Assembly: GCA_016793095.1 (NCBI GenBank)
Contig: JAEUJQ010000058.1
Span: 124,001 to 188,000, forward strand
From: Myxococcaceae bacterium
GTDB lineage: Bacteria; Myxococcota; Myxococcia; Myxococcales; Myxococcaceae
DNA: 64,000 nucleotides
Reading direction: 5' to 3'
A program made the translations under genes and the position numbers. Below, piece after piece: positions 54,197 through 62,854 of the stretch; positions within the stretch are counted from its first letter, which is position 1; every line of letters starts with the position of its first letter. The notes under the pieces are model-generated. The model made no database searches and had not been told where the DNA came from. It worked only from the letters and a program-made list of their open reading frames with translations.

Positions 54197-55312
54197 TCAG
54201 TCCTCACCGACCCAGTCTTCGCCGACGCTCATCCAGTACGAGCCCGTGTCGAGGTAGCGCTTGTACCTCTCCCACTCGGGGTGTTGGTCCAGCCGCTTGC
54301 ACACGGTGTCGCCCGTCTTCTTGCTCCGCCCGAGGACGCGGACCTCGTGTGCTTCGAAGTGCTCGACGAGATACGGCGAGTGCGAGGTACAGACGATCTT
54401 GAGATCCGGGCGCGCCTGAAGAACGGCGCGAAGCTGCGCGACGAGCGACCGCTGGGCGGCCGGATGGAGCGCACGGTCGATGTCGTCCAGCAAGACGATT
54501 CGTGTTCCAGGCGAGTGGTGAGCGAGCGCGAGCACTGCCAGGGAGATCAGCGTGCCCTCGCTCACGTCGACACCTCGAAGCCGCGCGCCGCCCGCGAACT
54601 CGAACTCCAGCTCGTAGGCCTGAAACGGATTGGGCCCCCGTTCCGGGTCAATGAGCGACTTCGTCTGGGCGCCAATGAAGGCCACTTCTGGAACGACCCG
54701 TTGGAGGGCTTCGAGAACAGCCTGGTGCTCCTTGCGAAACCGCAGTGCGAACTCCGCGATGACGCTGGCGAGGTTCTCGCCTCGCTCTCCGAGGGTTGTC
54801 GACTCGACTCGAGAGGGCTTCGACAGCGCGGTGAACTCCGGCTGAAGGTAGACCGCTTTGAGTGCCCGGATGTGGGGGTCCTTCGTGCGTTCGTTGAAGA
54901 CCGCCTGATCCCTCGCCTCGAGTCGTGCGCGGCCAGGTGGCATGAGCGCGGTGTCGTTCAGGTCCACGGCCAGTGAATAGTGGAGGCGCGAACCCTGGCC
55001 GTAGCCGATCTCGATCGCCCCGACGCCCTGTTGGCCCCACCATGATCGCACGAGCGCCTGGCCCGTGAGCGTGTCCATGGGCTGCTGATATCCGAGGCTC
55101 GTCGCCACCCTTGCCCAATGAGCCAGGCCATATGCGGCTTGATCATCGAGCGCCCCGACGGCGCGGATGGCCTTCAAGACAGTCGACTTTCCAACACCGT
55201 TTGGCCCCACCAGCACGACCATCGGCCCCGAGATGTCCACCGTCAGCTCGCGGTGCTGCTTCACGCTCATGAGCGTGATGCTCAACGGTTCGGGGAGCCT
55301 CGCCTCAGCCAT
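54197..55312 (-). CDS. AAA/ABC-type ATPase (RloA/PARIS AriA-like)
   Basis: 371 residues, an SMC-like P-loop ATPase. Walker A is GPNGVGKST at 36-44. A signature-like SEGTLISLAVLAL is at 251-263. Walker B is RIVLLDDIDRALHP (Asp276/277 where most have D-E). The H-loop is TSHSPYLVEHF near 310. These are the marks of AAA_15/AAA_21 ATPases in systems such as PARIS (AriA), OLD and RloA. There is no fused nuclease, so the following gene is the likely effector. Sampled lines are about 58-65% GC, lower than the neighbours, which suggests acquisition. Confidence 0.75.
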   Translation of the reverse strand: MAEARLPEPLSITLMSVKQHRELTVDISGPMVVLVGPNGVGKSTVLKAIRAVGALDDQAAYGLAHWARVATSLGYQQPMDTLTGQALVRSWWGQQGVGAIEIGYGQGSRLHYSLAVDLNDTALMPPGRARLEARDQAVFNERTKDPHIRALKAVYLQPEFTALSKPSRVESTTLGERGENLASVIAEFALRFRKEHQAVLEALQRVVPEVAFIGAQTKSLIDPERGPNPFQAYELEFEFAGGARLRGVDVSEGTLISLAVLALAHHSPGTRIVLLDDIDRALHPAAQRSLVAQLRAVLQARPDLKIVCTSHSPYLVEHFEAHEVRVLGRSKKTGDTVCKRLDQHPEWERYKRYLDTGSYWMSVGEDWVGED

Positions 55313-55373
55313 ACGTCGGTTCTCTCACCGTCGAGACGACAGCGCCAGAAGTCAGCTCCCCGGCAACTGGTGC

Positions 55374-57017
55374 TCAGAAGCCGGTCGACTTCGGCGCCGG
55401 CACGTTGCTCTTCACGAGGCCCTTCGTCAGCAGGTACGCCTCGAGCTGCGCCGACTGCGCCTCGAGGGTGTCGAAGAGGGCCACCACGGCGTTGATGACG
55501 CGAGCGGCGCGGGCCGGGTCCTTCAGCGCCGCCGTGCGGTAGCGCGAGTCGTAGAGCTGCGCGCAGACGTAGTGGAACACGTCGCTGCGGGCGCGGGAGT
55601 CGAGCTCGGCGTACGGCACGATGCCCGCGAACGACGCCTCGAGCTCGGCCACCAGCGCCGGGTGACGCTCCTTGAGGAACTGGCTGGTGAGCTGCTTGAG
55701 GCGCGCCATGTCCGAGTACTCCTGCATGTCGTTCCCGTTGTTCAGCACGTCGGCGTACGAGGCCTCGCCGGGCCGCAGCTCCTGGCCCACCACCACCTGG
55801 CCCCTCACCGGCTTGCCCTCGGCGTCGAGCTGCCCGGGCCGGGCGAGCGCGCGGGCGATGAGGCCGTAGAACTGCACGTTCGTCATGTTGTAGCCCCAGC
55901 CCAGCGACGCCGAGCTGAACGCCACCCCGCGGTAGTCCTCGATGGCCATCACCGCGTACCAGTCCACCAGCGCCGAGCGGCCGGTGCCCGAGAGCTGCGA
56001 GAACCGCGAGACGTCGCTCTTCACCAGCAGGTCCATCATCACCCGCGCGTAGACGGCGCTGTCCTCAGGCCGCATCTCGCCGAGGTCGAGCAGCTGCCGG
56101 CCGAAGGTGCTGGCGAGCGGGGCGTGGGTCGGCGTGTCCATCACCACGAGGCCGATGCGGGCGCCGCGGCTGGGGCGGTCGGTGATGAAGTACGCCTTCG
56201 AGTCGTCGGCGAACTCCCAGCGCAGGCCGCGGCCGGCCGCCGTGGGGAAGTACATGGCGAAGGTGGACGAGGCGAGGCCGATGTCGGCGATGGGGTCCTT
56301 CAGGTTGGCCTTCAGCGCGGTGCTGTACTTGTACTGCTTCGTCATCCGGCGCGGGTTCGTCTTCACGTAGTCCACGGCGCGCACGACGTTGTGGAACGCG
56401 GTGGACTGCTCGCTCCAGGTCGTGCCGGCGAAGAAGCGGCGCAGCCACGAGCCCGAGCGGTACAGCTCGCAGTCGCGCAGCCAGAAGCCCATCGGGTACG
56501 AGCGCAGCTGCACGTACGCCTCACGGTCGCGGTGCGCCGCCGGCACGATGACCTCGGTGAGGTACGAGCGGAACGGCCGGTCGCCCGGGAAGCCGAGGGT
56601 CATCGGCGGCTTCACGCTGGTGTCGCGCTTGAGCACGAGCGCCGTCCCGTTGACGGTGCCCTCGAGCGAGTCGTCCAGCACGCCGCTCTTGTTCGGCTTG
56701 ATGGCGAGCGACACGCCGGGGCCGGTGAGCGTCTCGCCCGAGCGGGTGAGCCGGTACTGGGCGCCCGCCAGCGTGAGGCGGATGCCCACGGCGCTCCACG
56801 ACTCGACGGTGGCCTCGCTCTGGAGGACGCCGCCGTCCACCACGCTGGCCGTGTACAGGCCGTTCAAGTCGTCGTCGGTGATGGTGGTGAGCGAGTCGAG
56901 CTCCTCCTCGAACACCTCGGGGCCCGACTCCTCGATGGTGGCGAGGTCGTGGCCGCACGCGGCGAGCGCGAGGGCGGCGAGCAGGAACGGGAGCAGCTTC
57001 AGGGAACGCGGTGACAT
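55374..57017 (-). CDS. Large lipoprotein of unknown function
   Basis: 547 residues from ATG 57017 (the frame is open to 57203 without a domain). The signal has lipobox LALAACGHD. The first 130 residues are beta-rich with acidic stretches (SGPEVFEEELDSLT). The rest is mostly helical and has no recognised family; GDRPFRSYLTEVIVPAAHRD and WLRRFFAGTTWSEQ are typical parts. It lies between the amidohydrolase gene and the AAA ATPase gene on the same strand, with 34 and 61 bases between them. Confidence 0.6.
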   Translation of the reverse strand: MSPRSLKLLPFLLAALALAACGHDLATIEESGPEVFEEELDSLTTITDDDLNGLYTASVVDGGVLQSEATVESWSAVGIRLTLAGAQYRLTRSGETLTGPGVSLAIKPNKSGVLDDSLEGTVNGTALVLKRDTSVKPPMTLGFPGDRPFRSYLTEVIVPAAHRDREAYVQLRSYPMGFWLRDCELYRSGSWLRRFFAGTTWSEQSTAFHNVVRAVDYVKTNPRRMTKQYKYSTALKANLKDPIADIGLASSTFAMYFPTAAGRGLRWEFADDSKAYFITDRPSRGARIGLVVMDTPTHAPLASTFGRQLLDLGEMRPEDSAVYARVMMDLLVKSDVSRFSQLSGTGRSALVDWYAVMAIEDYRGVAFSSASLGWGYNMTNVQFYGLIARALARPGQLDAEGKPVRGQVVVGQELRPGEASYADVLNNGNDMQEYSDMARLKQLTSQFLKERHPALVAELEASFAGIVPYAELDSRARSDVFHYVCAQLYDSRYRTAALKDPARAARVINAVVALFDTLEAQSAQLEAYLLTKGLVKSNVPAPKSTGF

Positions 57018-57051
57018 GGGCTTTCTCGGTCGGGGTGAAAGGTGGAGTGAG

Positions 57052-58524
57052 TCAGGGGGTCGGCGCGGGCGCCTGCATGACCGGCGCGGGGCAGGTGCCC
57101 GACAGCGGCCACAGCGGCGCGCCGTCGTTGGTGAGGGTGGTGACGACGTCGGCGAGCGTCTCGGCGCCGCCGTTGGCCACCGTGGCGTCACGCACGAGCA
57201 CACCGCGGTCCTGGCCGCAGACGTTGACGCCGTCGAAGCCGGAGACCCCGAGCGTGCCCAGCATCGTGACGTCGCCGTACATCGCCTGGCCTCCCACGAC
57301 GGTGAGCAGCACGTCGGTCTGTTCGGCCTCGATGAGCGCGCGGCGGGGCTCCTTGCCGTTGCGCTTCACCACCACGAGGTCGGCGGCGTGCCCGGGGAGG
57401 ATGCGGCCGATCTTCTCAGACAGCCCGGCGATCTCCGCGGGCACCGTCGTCGCCATCTCGAGCAGCTGCGCGTCGGTGAGCAGCCCGCCCCACTGCTGGC
57501 GGTTGATGCGGTCGGCGACCTTCAGCTCGGCCAGCAGGCTGTTGGTGCCTGACACCGTCCAGTCTGGAGCCAGCGCGACCTTCACGCCCGCTGCCAGCGC
57601 CGCCGGCACGTTCGTCGTCGCGCCGTAGAGGGCGAGGTTCGACTGCGGCGACCAGACGATCTTCATCTGCGCCTGGCCCATCTCGGTGAGCTGTGCGGGC
57701 GTGAGCGCGGTCGAGTGAATGCCGACGACCTCCTTGCGGAGCAGCCCCAGGGACTTCAGGTGGTCGAACTCGGCGCGCGAGGCGTCGTCGACGCCCTCGG
57801 CGAGGTGAATGAGGTAGGCCTTCGTGGTGCCGGCGTCGAACTGCTGGATGAGCTTCGTCGCGTCGGCCGCGGTGAGGCCCGTCACCGGCAGTACGTTCTG
57901 GCGGATCTTGTCCTGGCAGAAGACGTACGACTCGACGTTGCGGACCCAGCCGTTCTGGCACGCGTAGCCGATGGAGCCTTGAATGGTGGTGGTGCCGCTC
58001 ATCAGCGCGCGCAGCTCGCCGTACTTCTGCGCCTGGCAGAGGTGCCCCGCGTTCTTCACCGCGTTGTAGGGCGCCTTCACCGCGGCGGCGTAGGCCGGGT
58101 CGTTCTGCCACTGGTTGCGGTTGCCGTACGGGCGCGGCGCCGTCCACGGACCAAGGAAGTTGTAGGCGACGTGGTTGTGCAGGTCGATGAGGCCCGGCGC
58201 GATGACGCCGTCGGTGTCGATGATGGCCGCTCCGCAGGGCACCGCGTCACGCGTCGCCACGAGCCCGACGATGGACTCGTCCTTCACCAGCACGTAGCCC
58301 TGCATCACGCCCCACGGCGCCAGAATGCTGCCGCCGAGCGCGTAGGTCGCGCGAACGGTCGAGGGCGCGCAGGTGGAGTTCGTGGACGAGGTGAGCTCGG
58401 CGGTGCCGACCGTGTCGGGTGACGGGTCGTCGATGCCAATGCTGGCGGTGCTCGTCCCGCACGCGGCGGCGACGAGAGACAACACGAGTGACAGGGGCCG
58501 GAGGCCCGGGCAGTGCGTGGACAT
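57052..58524 (-). CDS. Exported amidohydrolase-family lipoprotein
   Basis: 490 residues from ATG 58524, which has AGGAA eight bases upstream. The signal has lipobox VAAACGT. After a Ser/Thr linker comes a TIM-barrel metal-dependent hydrolase. GLIDLHNHVAYN near 120 is the first HxH metal motif, GIHSTAL near 265 a later His, and APDWTVSGTNS near 338 carries the catalytic Asp. AADLVVVKRNG is the usual end of the barrel. Relatives include guanine deaminase, chlorohydrolase and isoaspartyl-type enzymes; the substrate is unknown. It probably acts in the periplasm. Confidence 0.85.
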   Translation of the reverse strand: MSTHCPGLRPLSLVLSLVAAACGTSTASIGIDDPSPDTVGTAELTSSTNSTCAPSTVRATYALGGSILAPWGVMQGYVLVKDESIVGLVATRDAVPCGAAIIDTDGVIAPGLIDLHNHVAYNFLGPWTAPRPYGNRNQWQNDPAYAAAVKAPYNAVKNAGHLCQAQKYGELRALMSGTTTIQGSIGYACQNGWVRNVESYVFCQDKIRQNVLPVTGLTAADATKLIQQFDAGTTKAYLIHLAEGVDDASRAEFDHLKSLGLLRKEVVGIHSTALTPAQLTEMGQAQMKIVWSPQSNLALYGATTNVPAALAAGVKVALAPDWTVSGTNSLLAELKVADRINRQQWGGLLTDAQLLEMATTVPAEIAGLSEKIGRILPGHAADLVVVKRNGKEPRRALIEAEQTDVLLTVVGGQAMYGDVTMLGTLGVSGFDGVNVCGQDRGVLVRDATVANGGAETLADVVTTLTNDGAPLWPLSGTCPAPVMQAPAPTP

Positions 58525-58713
58525 GGTTGGTTCCTGTGAGGGGGAACGAATTCGGGCGTCGTTCTCCGTGCAGGGAGTGAAACCCCGAGGAGTCAGAATG
58601 TGTGCAACGCCGCTCCAGAGGGTGTTCAGCGCTTTGACACGGGCCGGCGGACGTCTCGTCCCTTCAAGCACGTGGGCGGTCAACTCGCCGGGGCTGCGGT
58701 AGGGTCGCGCGCC
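58525..58713. promoter_or_regulatory. Divergent intergenic region, amidohydrolase / membrane kinase
   Basis: 189 bases between two divergent starts, so two promoters are expected. A TTGACA is present at 58634-58639 facing the kinase gene, but no -10-like hexamer lies 16-18 bases further on. No clear operator or hairpin was seen. Confidence 0.2.
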
Positions 58714-60600
58714 ATGCGGGAGCTGCGGCTCGGGGGTGGCGTCACGCTGGACGAGCTGTCGACGCCCGAGGCCCAGCGCACCACCCTCACGGCCAACGGG
58801 CTCGCGACCACGCTGGTGTCGAGCGACGTGCACGGCGCGCTCGAGTTCCAGCACCTCAGCCTGTCACCCCCGCCGCTGGCGGCGACCGAACGTCAGGACG
58901 AGCTGGAGGTGAAGGGCCTGCTCGGCGCCGGCGGCATGGCGCGGGTGCTGCTCGCGCGGCAGCGTTCGCTCGAGCGGGACGTCGCCGTGAAGGTCCTCAA
59001 GAACCCGGGCGCCGGTGGAGGCGCGGTGCTGGTGAACGAGGCGCGGCTCACCGGCGGGCTCGAGCACCCCGGCATCGTCCCGGTGCACGCCCTGGCCTCG
59101 GACGAGCACGGCCACCCGGCGCTGGTGATGAAGCGCGTCGACGGGGTCTCGTGGCGCGAGCTGATCGACCAGCCGGATCACCCCATGTGGAGCCGCCTCC
59201 CGCCGGCCCCCGAGCGCCTCGACGCCCACCTCGCCATCTTCCTGCAGGTCTGCAACGCCATCGCCTTCGCCCACCGTCGCGGCGTGCTCCATCGCGACGT
59301 GAAGCCCGCGAACGTGCTCATCGGCGAGTTCGGCGAGGTGTACGTCGCCGACTGGGGCATCGCCATGCGCAAGGGCGCCGCGCAGCCCGCGTGCCTCGTC
59401 GGGACTCCGGCCTACCTGGCGCCCGAGATGGTCGCTGGTGACGCGGCGCTCTTGAGCGAGCGCACCGACGTGTTCCTCCTCGGCGCAGTGCTCTACGAGC
59501 TGCTCGCGGGCGCGCCGCCGTGGAGGGCACCCAGCCTGAACGAGCTGCTCGAGCAGGTCTCGGCTGGCACCCCGCCTCCCCTGCCCACGTCGGCGCCGGA
59601 CGGGCTGCGCGCGGTGTGCGCGAAGGCGATGCGCCCCCGCCCTGAGGCCCGCTACGGCTCGGCGCTCGAGCTGCGCGACGCCGTCACCCAGACGCTGCGC
59701 CACCGGAGCTCCGTCGCCATCACCGCCGCGACCGAGGCGCGCCTGGACGCGCTCGACGGCGCCATCGCCCGAGGGGAGTCGACCGCCGTCCTCTACCCGC
59801 TCCTGTCCGAGTGCCGCTTCGGCTTCACCCAGGCGCTGCGCGAGTGGCCAGAGAACGAGGCCGCCGCGCGTGGCCTGGCGCGCGCGCTCGAGGCTGGCGT
59901 GCGCTTCGAGGTGTCTCGCAGCCATGGCGCGGCCGCCCGGGCCCTGCTGTCCGAGCTGAAGCACCCCTCGGCCGACCTCGACGCCCTCGTGCGGGGCGTC
60001 GAAGAGCGGGAAGCGCGATTGGCGGACGAGGCGGCTCGCATCACGAGCGTCGCGCGGCAGCTCGACCCCCGGCAGGCGCGTCGGCCTCGCGCGGTGGTGT
60101 TCGCGGTGCTGGCGGTCGCGATGGGCGTCTACAGCGCTTCGCGCGTCCTGGCGCCGCAGCTCTGGGCGCACGCATGGGCCACGGTGTTCGCCTCGGCCTC
60201 GTTCCTCGCCATCTTCCTCGGCGCGATGGTCGCCACCCGCAAGCTGGTGCTCTCGACGCGGGTGAACCGGCAGCTCGCGCTCTTCCTCTCGATGCTGCTG
60301 GTCTCGCAGCTCGTCCACCGCGTCATCGGCGTCGCGTTCGGCAAGTCGGCAGTGCAGGTGCTCACCGAGGAGCTCGTGGTGCTCGGGGCGTGCGCGGCGG
60401 TCGGCGGCGTCGCCTTCCACTGGTCGTTCTACGTCGGCGCGGGGCTGCTCTGGGTCAGCTCGGTCGTCGCCGCGGCCCAGCCGTCCCTCGCCGAGCGCCT
60501 CTTCACCCTCGCCTCCATCTCCACCATCCTCCTCGTCGGTGGCCTCTCGCTCAGGTACTGGCGCAGTGAGTTCGCGGACGACGGTGGCGGGCGCGCCTGA
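58714..60600 (+). CDS. Ser/Thr protein kinase with C-terminal membrane domain
   Basis: 628 residues from ATG 58714. A 60-residue N-terminal part precedes the kinase (about 65-330): GLLGAGGMARVLL, Lys in VAVKVLK, HRDVKPANV (near 193) and ADWGIAM, so the usual DFG is DWG. Residues about 335-455 are helical and lack a known domain. From about 455 there are five or six membrane segments (AVVFAVLAVAMGVYSAS, WATVFASASFLAIFLGAMV, LALFLSMLLVSQLVHRVIGV). The C-terminal location of the membrane part is unlike the single-pass kinases. It is divergent from the amidohydrolase. Confidence 0.85.
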   Translation: MRELRLGGGVTLDELSTPEAQRTTLTANGLATTLVSSDVHGALEFQHLSLSPPPLAATERQDELEVKGLLGAGGMARVLLARQRSLERDVAVKVLKNPGAGGGAVLVNEARLTGGLEHPGIVPVHALASDEHGHPALVMKRVDGVSWRELIDQPDHPMWSRLPPAPERLDAHLAIFLQVCNAIAFAHRRGVLHRDVKPANVLIGEFGEVYVADWGIAMRKGAAQPACLVGTPAYLAPEMVAGDAALLSERTDVFLLGAVLYELLAGAPPWRAPSLNELLEQVSAGTPPPLPTSAPDGLRAVCAKAMRPRPEARYGSALELRDAVTQTLRHRSSVAITAATEARLDALDGAIARGESTAVLYPLLSECRFGFTQALREWPENEAAARGLARALEAGVRFEVSRSHGAAARALLSELKHPSADLDALVRGVEEREARLADEAARITSVARQLDPRQARRPRAVVFAVLAVAMGVYSASRVLAPQLWAHAWATVFASASFLAIFLGAMVATRKLVLSTRVNRQLALFLSMLLVSQLVHRVIGVAFGKSAVQVLTEELVVLGACAAVGGVAFHWSFYVGAGLLWVSSVVAAAQPSLAERLFTLASISTILLVGGLSLRYWRSEFADDGGGRA

Positions 60601-60603
60601 CCG

Positions 60604-60870
60604 TCAGCGCGGCTTCGGCGCGCACGGGCTGAGTGACCACGCACAGGGAGCGCAGAAGACGGCGACTTCATGCTCGGCCGCGTCAGTCAGCGCAGGCGCC
60701 GCCTTCCTCTCCGGGACGCTGCGGTCGTGTTCGTGAAGAGGCGCTGAGGCCTCCTCCGCCGGCGCGGCCTCTTCCTTCTCGATCTGGACCGCGTTCGCTG
60801 TTGTCTCACTGTCAGCTCTCCCGTGCGGAGGCCCTCTGCCCGGAGACCGGTCGAACCCTGTCGCAGTCAT
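60604..60870 (-). CDS. Possible 88-residue small protein in a 331-base gap
   Basis: The stretch 60601-60931 has no clear gene. On the minus strand an ATG at 60870 opens a frame of 88 codons rich in Glu/Ala and ending VAVFCAPCAW then SLSPCAPKPR, with mostly G/C third positions. It has no recognised family, signal or clear ribosome site, and may be chance. The rest of the gap shows no promoter or repeat. Confidence 0.25.
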   Translation of the reverse strand: MTATGFDRSPGRGPPHGRADSETTANAVQIEKEEAAPAEEASAPLHEHDRSVPERKAAPALTDAAEHEVAVFCAPCAWSLSPCAPKPR

Positions 60871-60931
60871 CGCGCACGCGGTGGGCCGCCCTCTGGCGGT
60901 CCGTGTCGGACTCGCGTGATACTGGCGGCGG

Positions 60932-61237
60932 ATGACCAACAGCGACCTCACCATCCAGATCCTGCAGGGTATTCGCAGCGACCTGCAGCAGGCCAGCCGC
61001 GACAGCGCCGCGCGCTTCGAGGCCATCAATGACCGCTTCGAGGCAATGAACGAGCGCTTCGAGGCCATGAACGAGCGCTTCGAGGTGATCGAGACGTCGC
61101 TCCGCGACATGGCTGAGCAGTTCGTCATGCAGTCTCGCGCCATCAAAGCCGCCATCGAGGTGCGGGCCAACGTCGAGAAGCGGCTCGACGAACATGAAGC
61201 CCGGTTGAGCCGGCTCGAGCAGCATCACGCTCCGTAG
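60932..61237 (+). CDS. Small heptad coiled-coil protein
   Basis: 101 residues. Residues about 28-55 are three to four copies of a seven-residue RFEAMNE unit, encoded by 21-base DNA repeats (about 61015-61085). The whole chain is predicted to be a coiled coil with no membrane segment. Similar short proteins with this kind of repeat occur widely and are thought to act through self-association. The ATG at 60932 is preceded by a weak GGCGGG-like site. A hairpin follows the stop. Confidence 0.65.
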   Translation: MTNSDLTIQILQGIRSDLQQASRDSAARFEAINDRFEAMNERFEAMNERFEVIETSLRDMAEQFVMQSRAIKAAIEVRANVEKRLDEHEARLSRLEQHHAP

Positions 61238-61245
61238 GCGACCGA

Positions 61246-61267
61246 TGAGGCCACGTGCGTGGCCTCA
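61246..61267 (+). terminator. Stem-loop after coiled-coil gene
   Basis: TGAGGCCAC and GTGGCCTCA form a perfect nine-pair stem around a GTGC loop, eight bases after the stop at 61237. There is no T-run, so it fits a hairpin rather than a classical intrinsic terminator. It may serve transcripts from both sides, since bcp ends on the other strand at 61365. Confidence 0.45.
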
Positions 61268-61364
61268 CGGCGAGCGAGCCTGCGCGGCTCCATCGCCCAC
61301 CACTTCATCTGAGTCCCAGGCTCAGGTGGCGCAGCGGGTTCGCGGGCCACGGCGCCTCGAGCCG

Positions 61365-61931
61365 TCAGCGCTTCTTCTTCGGCGCGGGCGCGGGCTTCTT
61401 CTTCGGTGCGAGCTTCTTCGCGGTGGCCTTCTTCACCGGCTGCTCCTCAGCCGCAGCCCCACCCGACCGGTGCGTCTCGATGGCCGCGAGCACGTCCTCC
61501 GAGTGCCCGTCCACCTTCACCTTCGGCCACGCCGCGGCCACCGTGCCATCGGGCGCGATGAGGAAGGTCGAGCGGATGATGCCCATGAAGGTGCGCCCGT
61601 AGAGGCTCTTCTCGCCCCACGCGCCGTACTTCGACGCGAGCGCGTGGTCGGCGTCCACCAGCAACTGGAACGGCAGCTGGTGCTTCGCGATGAAGCCCTG
61701 GTGGCTCTTCTCGCTGTCCGGCGACACGCCCAGCACGACCCCGCCCGCCTTCTTGAAGTGCGCGAAGTCGTCGCGGAAGCTGCACGCCTCGACGGTGCAG
61801 CCGGGCGTGTTGTCCTTCGGGTAGAAGTAGAGGACGACGTACTTGCCGCTGAGGTCCGAGAGCGACACGGGCGCGCCGGTCTGGTCCTTCGCGGAGAACG
61901 CCGGCGCCTTCTGTCCCACGGTGATGGCCAT
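61365..61931 (-). CDS. bcp: Peroxiredoxin (Bcp/PrxQ type) with Lys-rich tail
   Basis: 188 residues from ATG 61931. Residues 1-152 are a Bcp/PrxQ thioredoxin-dependent peroxidase: Cys45 and Cys50 in NTPGCTVEACSF are the peroxidatic and resolving residues, with the FYPKDNTPGC lead and the later TFLIAPDGTV. Typical Bcp is about 150 residues. The extra 35 are Lys/Ala/Pro-rich (KKATAKKLAPKKK), like a histone-H1 tail, and could bind DNA or other acidic surfaces. It reduces peroxides in the cytoplasm. The divergent YhfC-like gene starts 87 bases away. Confidence 0.92.
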   Translation of the reverse strand: MAITVGQKAPAFSAKDQTGAPVSLSDLSGKYVVLYFYPKDNTPGCTVEACSFRDDFAHFKKAGGVVLGVSPDSEKSHQGFIAKHQLPFQLLVDADHALASKYGAWGEKSLYGRTFMGIIRSTFLIAPDGTVAAAWPKVKVDGHSEDVLAAIETHRSGGAAAEEQPVKKATAKKLAPKKKPAPAPKKKR

Positions 61932-62018
61932 ACGGTGGTGCTCCTGGGTGAGGTGGGCTGGTGAGCTATCGGGCGCATTGCGCTTTCGCCAGCCTGAACG
62001 ACGTCGGAGACTGGCGGG

Positions 62019-62840
62019 GTGACGTTCGACCCTGCCGTCGCGCTCGGGCTCTCGGCCGCGGCCGCCCTCGCCCTGGGCGGACCAGTGGTGCTGGGCGCGT
62101 GGCTGTGGCGCAGGCTGGGAGCCAACCCCGTCGCGTGGGCCATCGGGGCTGCCACCTTCTTCGTCTCGCAGGTCGTCCTCCGCCTGCCGTGGCAGATCGC
62201 CCTGGGCCTGTGGCTCTCGAAGCACCACCCGGAGCCCGCGGTGCAGTGGGCGTGGCTCGTCGTGTCGGCCTTCAGCGCAGGGCTCTTCGAAGAGACCGGG
62301 CGCTACGTGGCGTACCGGTTCGCGTGGAAGGACCGCACCGCGACGGGCGCGCTGATGCTCGGGGCCGGGCACGGCGGCATCGAGTCCATGCTCCTCGTCG
62401 GTCTGAACCTCGCGGTCAGCGCCGTGATGTACGTCGGCCTCACCCACGGGTACACGCTCGGGCTGGGCCCGGAGAAGCTCGAGCCCGTGCGGCAGCAGTT
62501 CGCGCAGCTGACGCCGGTGTTGGCGCTCGCGGGCGGCGTCGAGCGCGTCTCGTCGATGGCCGTGCACTGCGGCCTGTCGGTGCTGGTGCTGCAGTGCTTC
62601 ACGCGGGGCTCACGGTGGTGGCTGCTGGCGGCCATCGGCTTCCACGGGCTCAGCAACCTCGTGGGCGTCGCCGCAGCGAAGGCGCTCGGCGTCTGGCCGG
62701 GCGAAGGCGTCATCGCGTGCTTCGGGTTGCTGGCCCTGGCGTGGACCGTGCGCATCGTCAGCCGTGACCGCCGCGCCCGCGAAGCCCTGACGGTGTTCCC
62801 CGTGGCGTCATCGCTCCATGATGACCCGAAGCCGCCCTGA
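62019..62840 (+). CDS. YhfC-like glutamic-type intramembrane protease
   Basis: 273 residues with about seven membrane segments. The motif FEETGRYVAYR near 90 has the two Glu, GHGGIES near 120 and IGFHGLSN near 210 carry the His; this is the YhfC family (PF10086) of the CPBP-related intramembrane proteases. The substrate is unknown. It starts at GTG 62019 directly on the first hydrophobic segment. The stop is 14 bases from the convergent DUF2256-DUF3253 gene. Confidence 0.8.
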   Translation: MTFDPAVALGLSAAAALALGGPVVLGAWLWRRLGANPVAWAIGAATFFVSQVVLRLPWQIALGLWLSKHHPEPAVQWAWLVVSAFSAGLFEETGRYVAYRFAWKDRTATGALMLGAGHGGIESMLLVGLNLAVSAVMYVGLTHGYTLGLGPEKLEPVRQQFAQLTPVLALAGGVERVSSMAVHCGLSVLVLQCFTRGSRWWLLAAIGFHGLSNLVGVAAAKALGVWPGEGVIACFGLLALAWTVRIVSRDRRAREALTVFPVASSLHDDPKPP

Positions 62841-62854
62841 CGAGCCGCGCCGGA

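Noticed and set aside
60870-61170. Upstream part of the minus-strand frame overlapping the coiled-coil gene
   Set aside because: It is the antisense of the heptad repeats, so only the stretch 60604-60870 was kept as a weak candidate.
61245-61964. Plus-strand frame of 239 codons
   Set aside because: Antisense of the peroxiredoxin; no motif or ribosome site.
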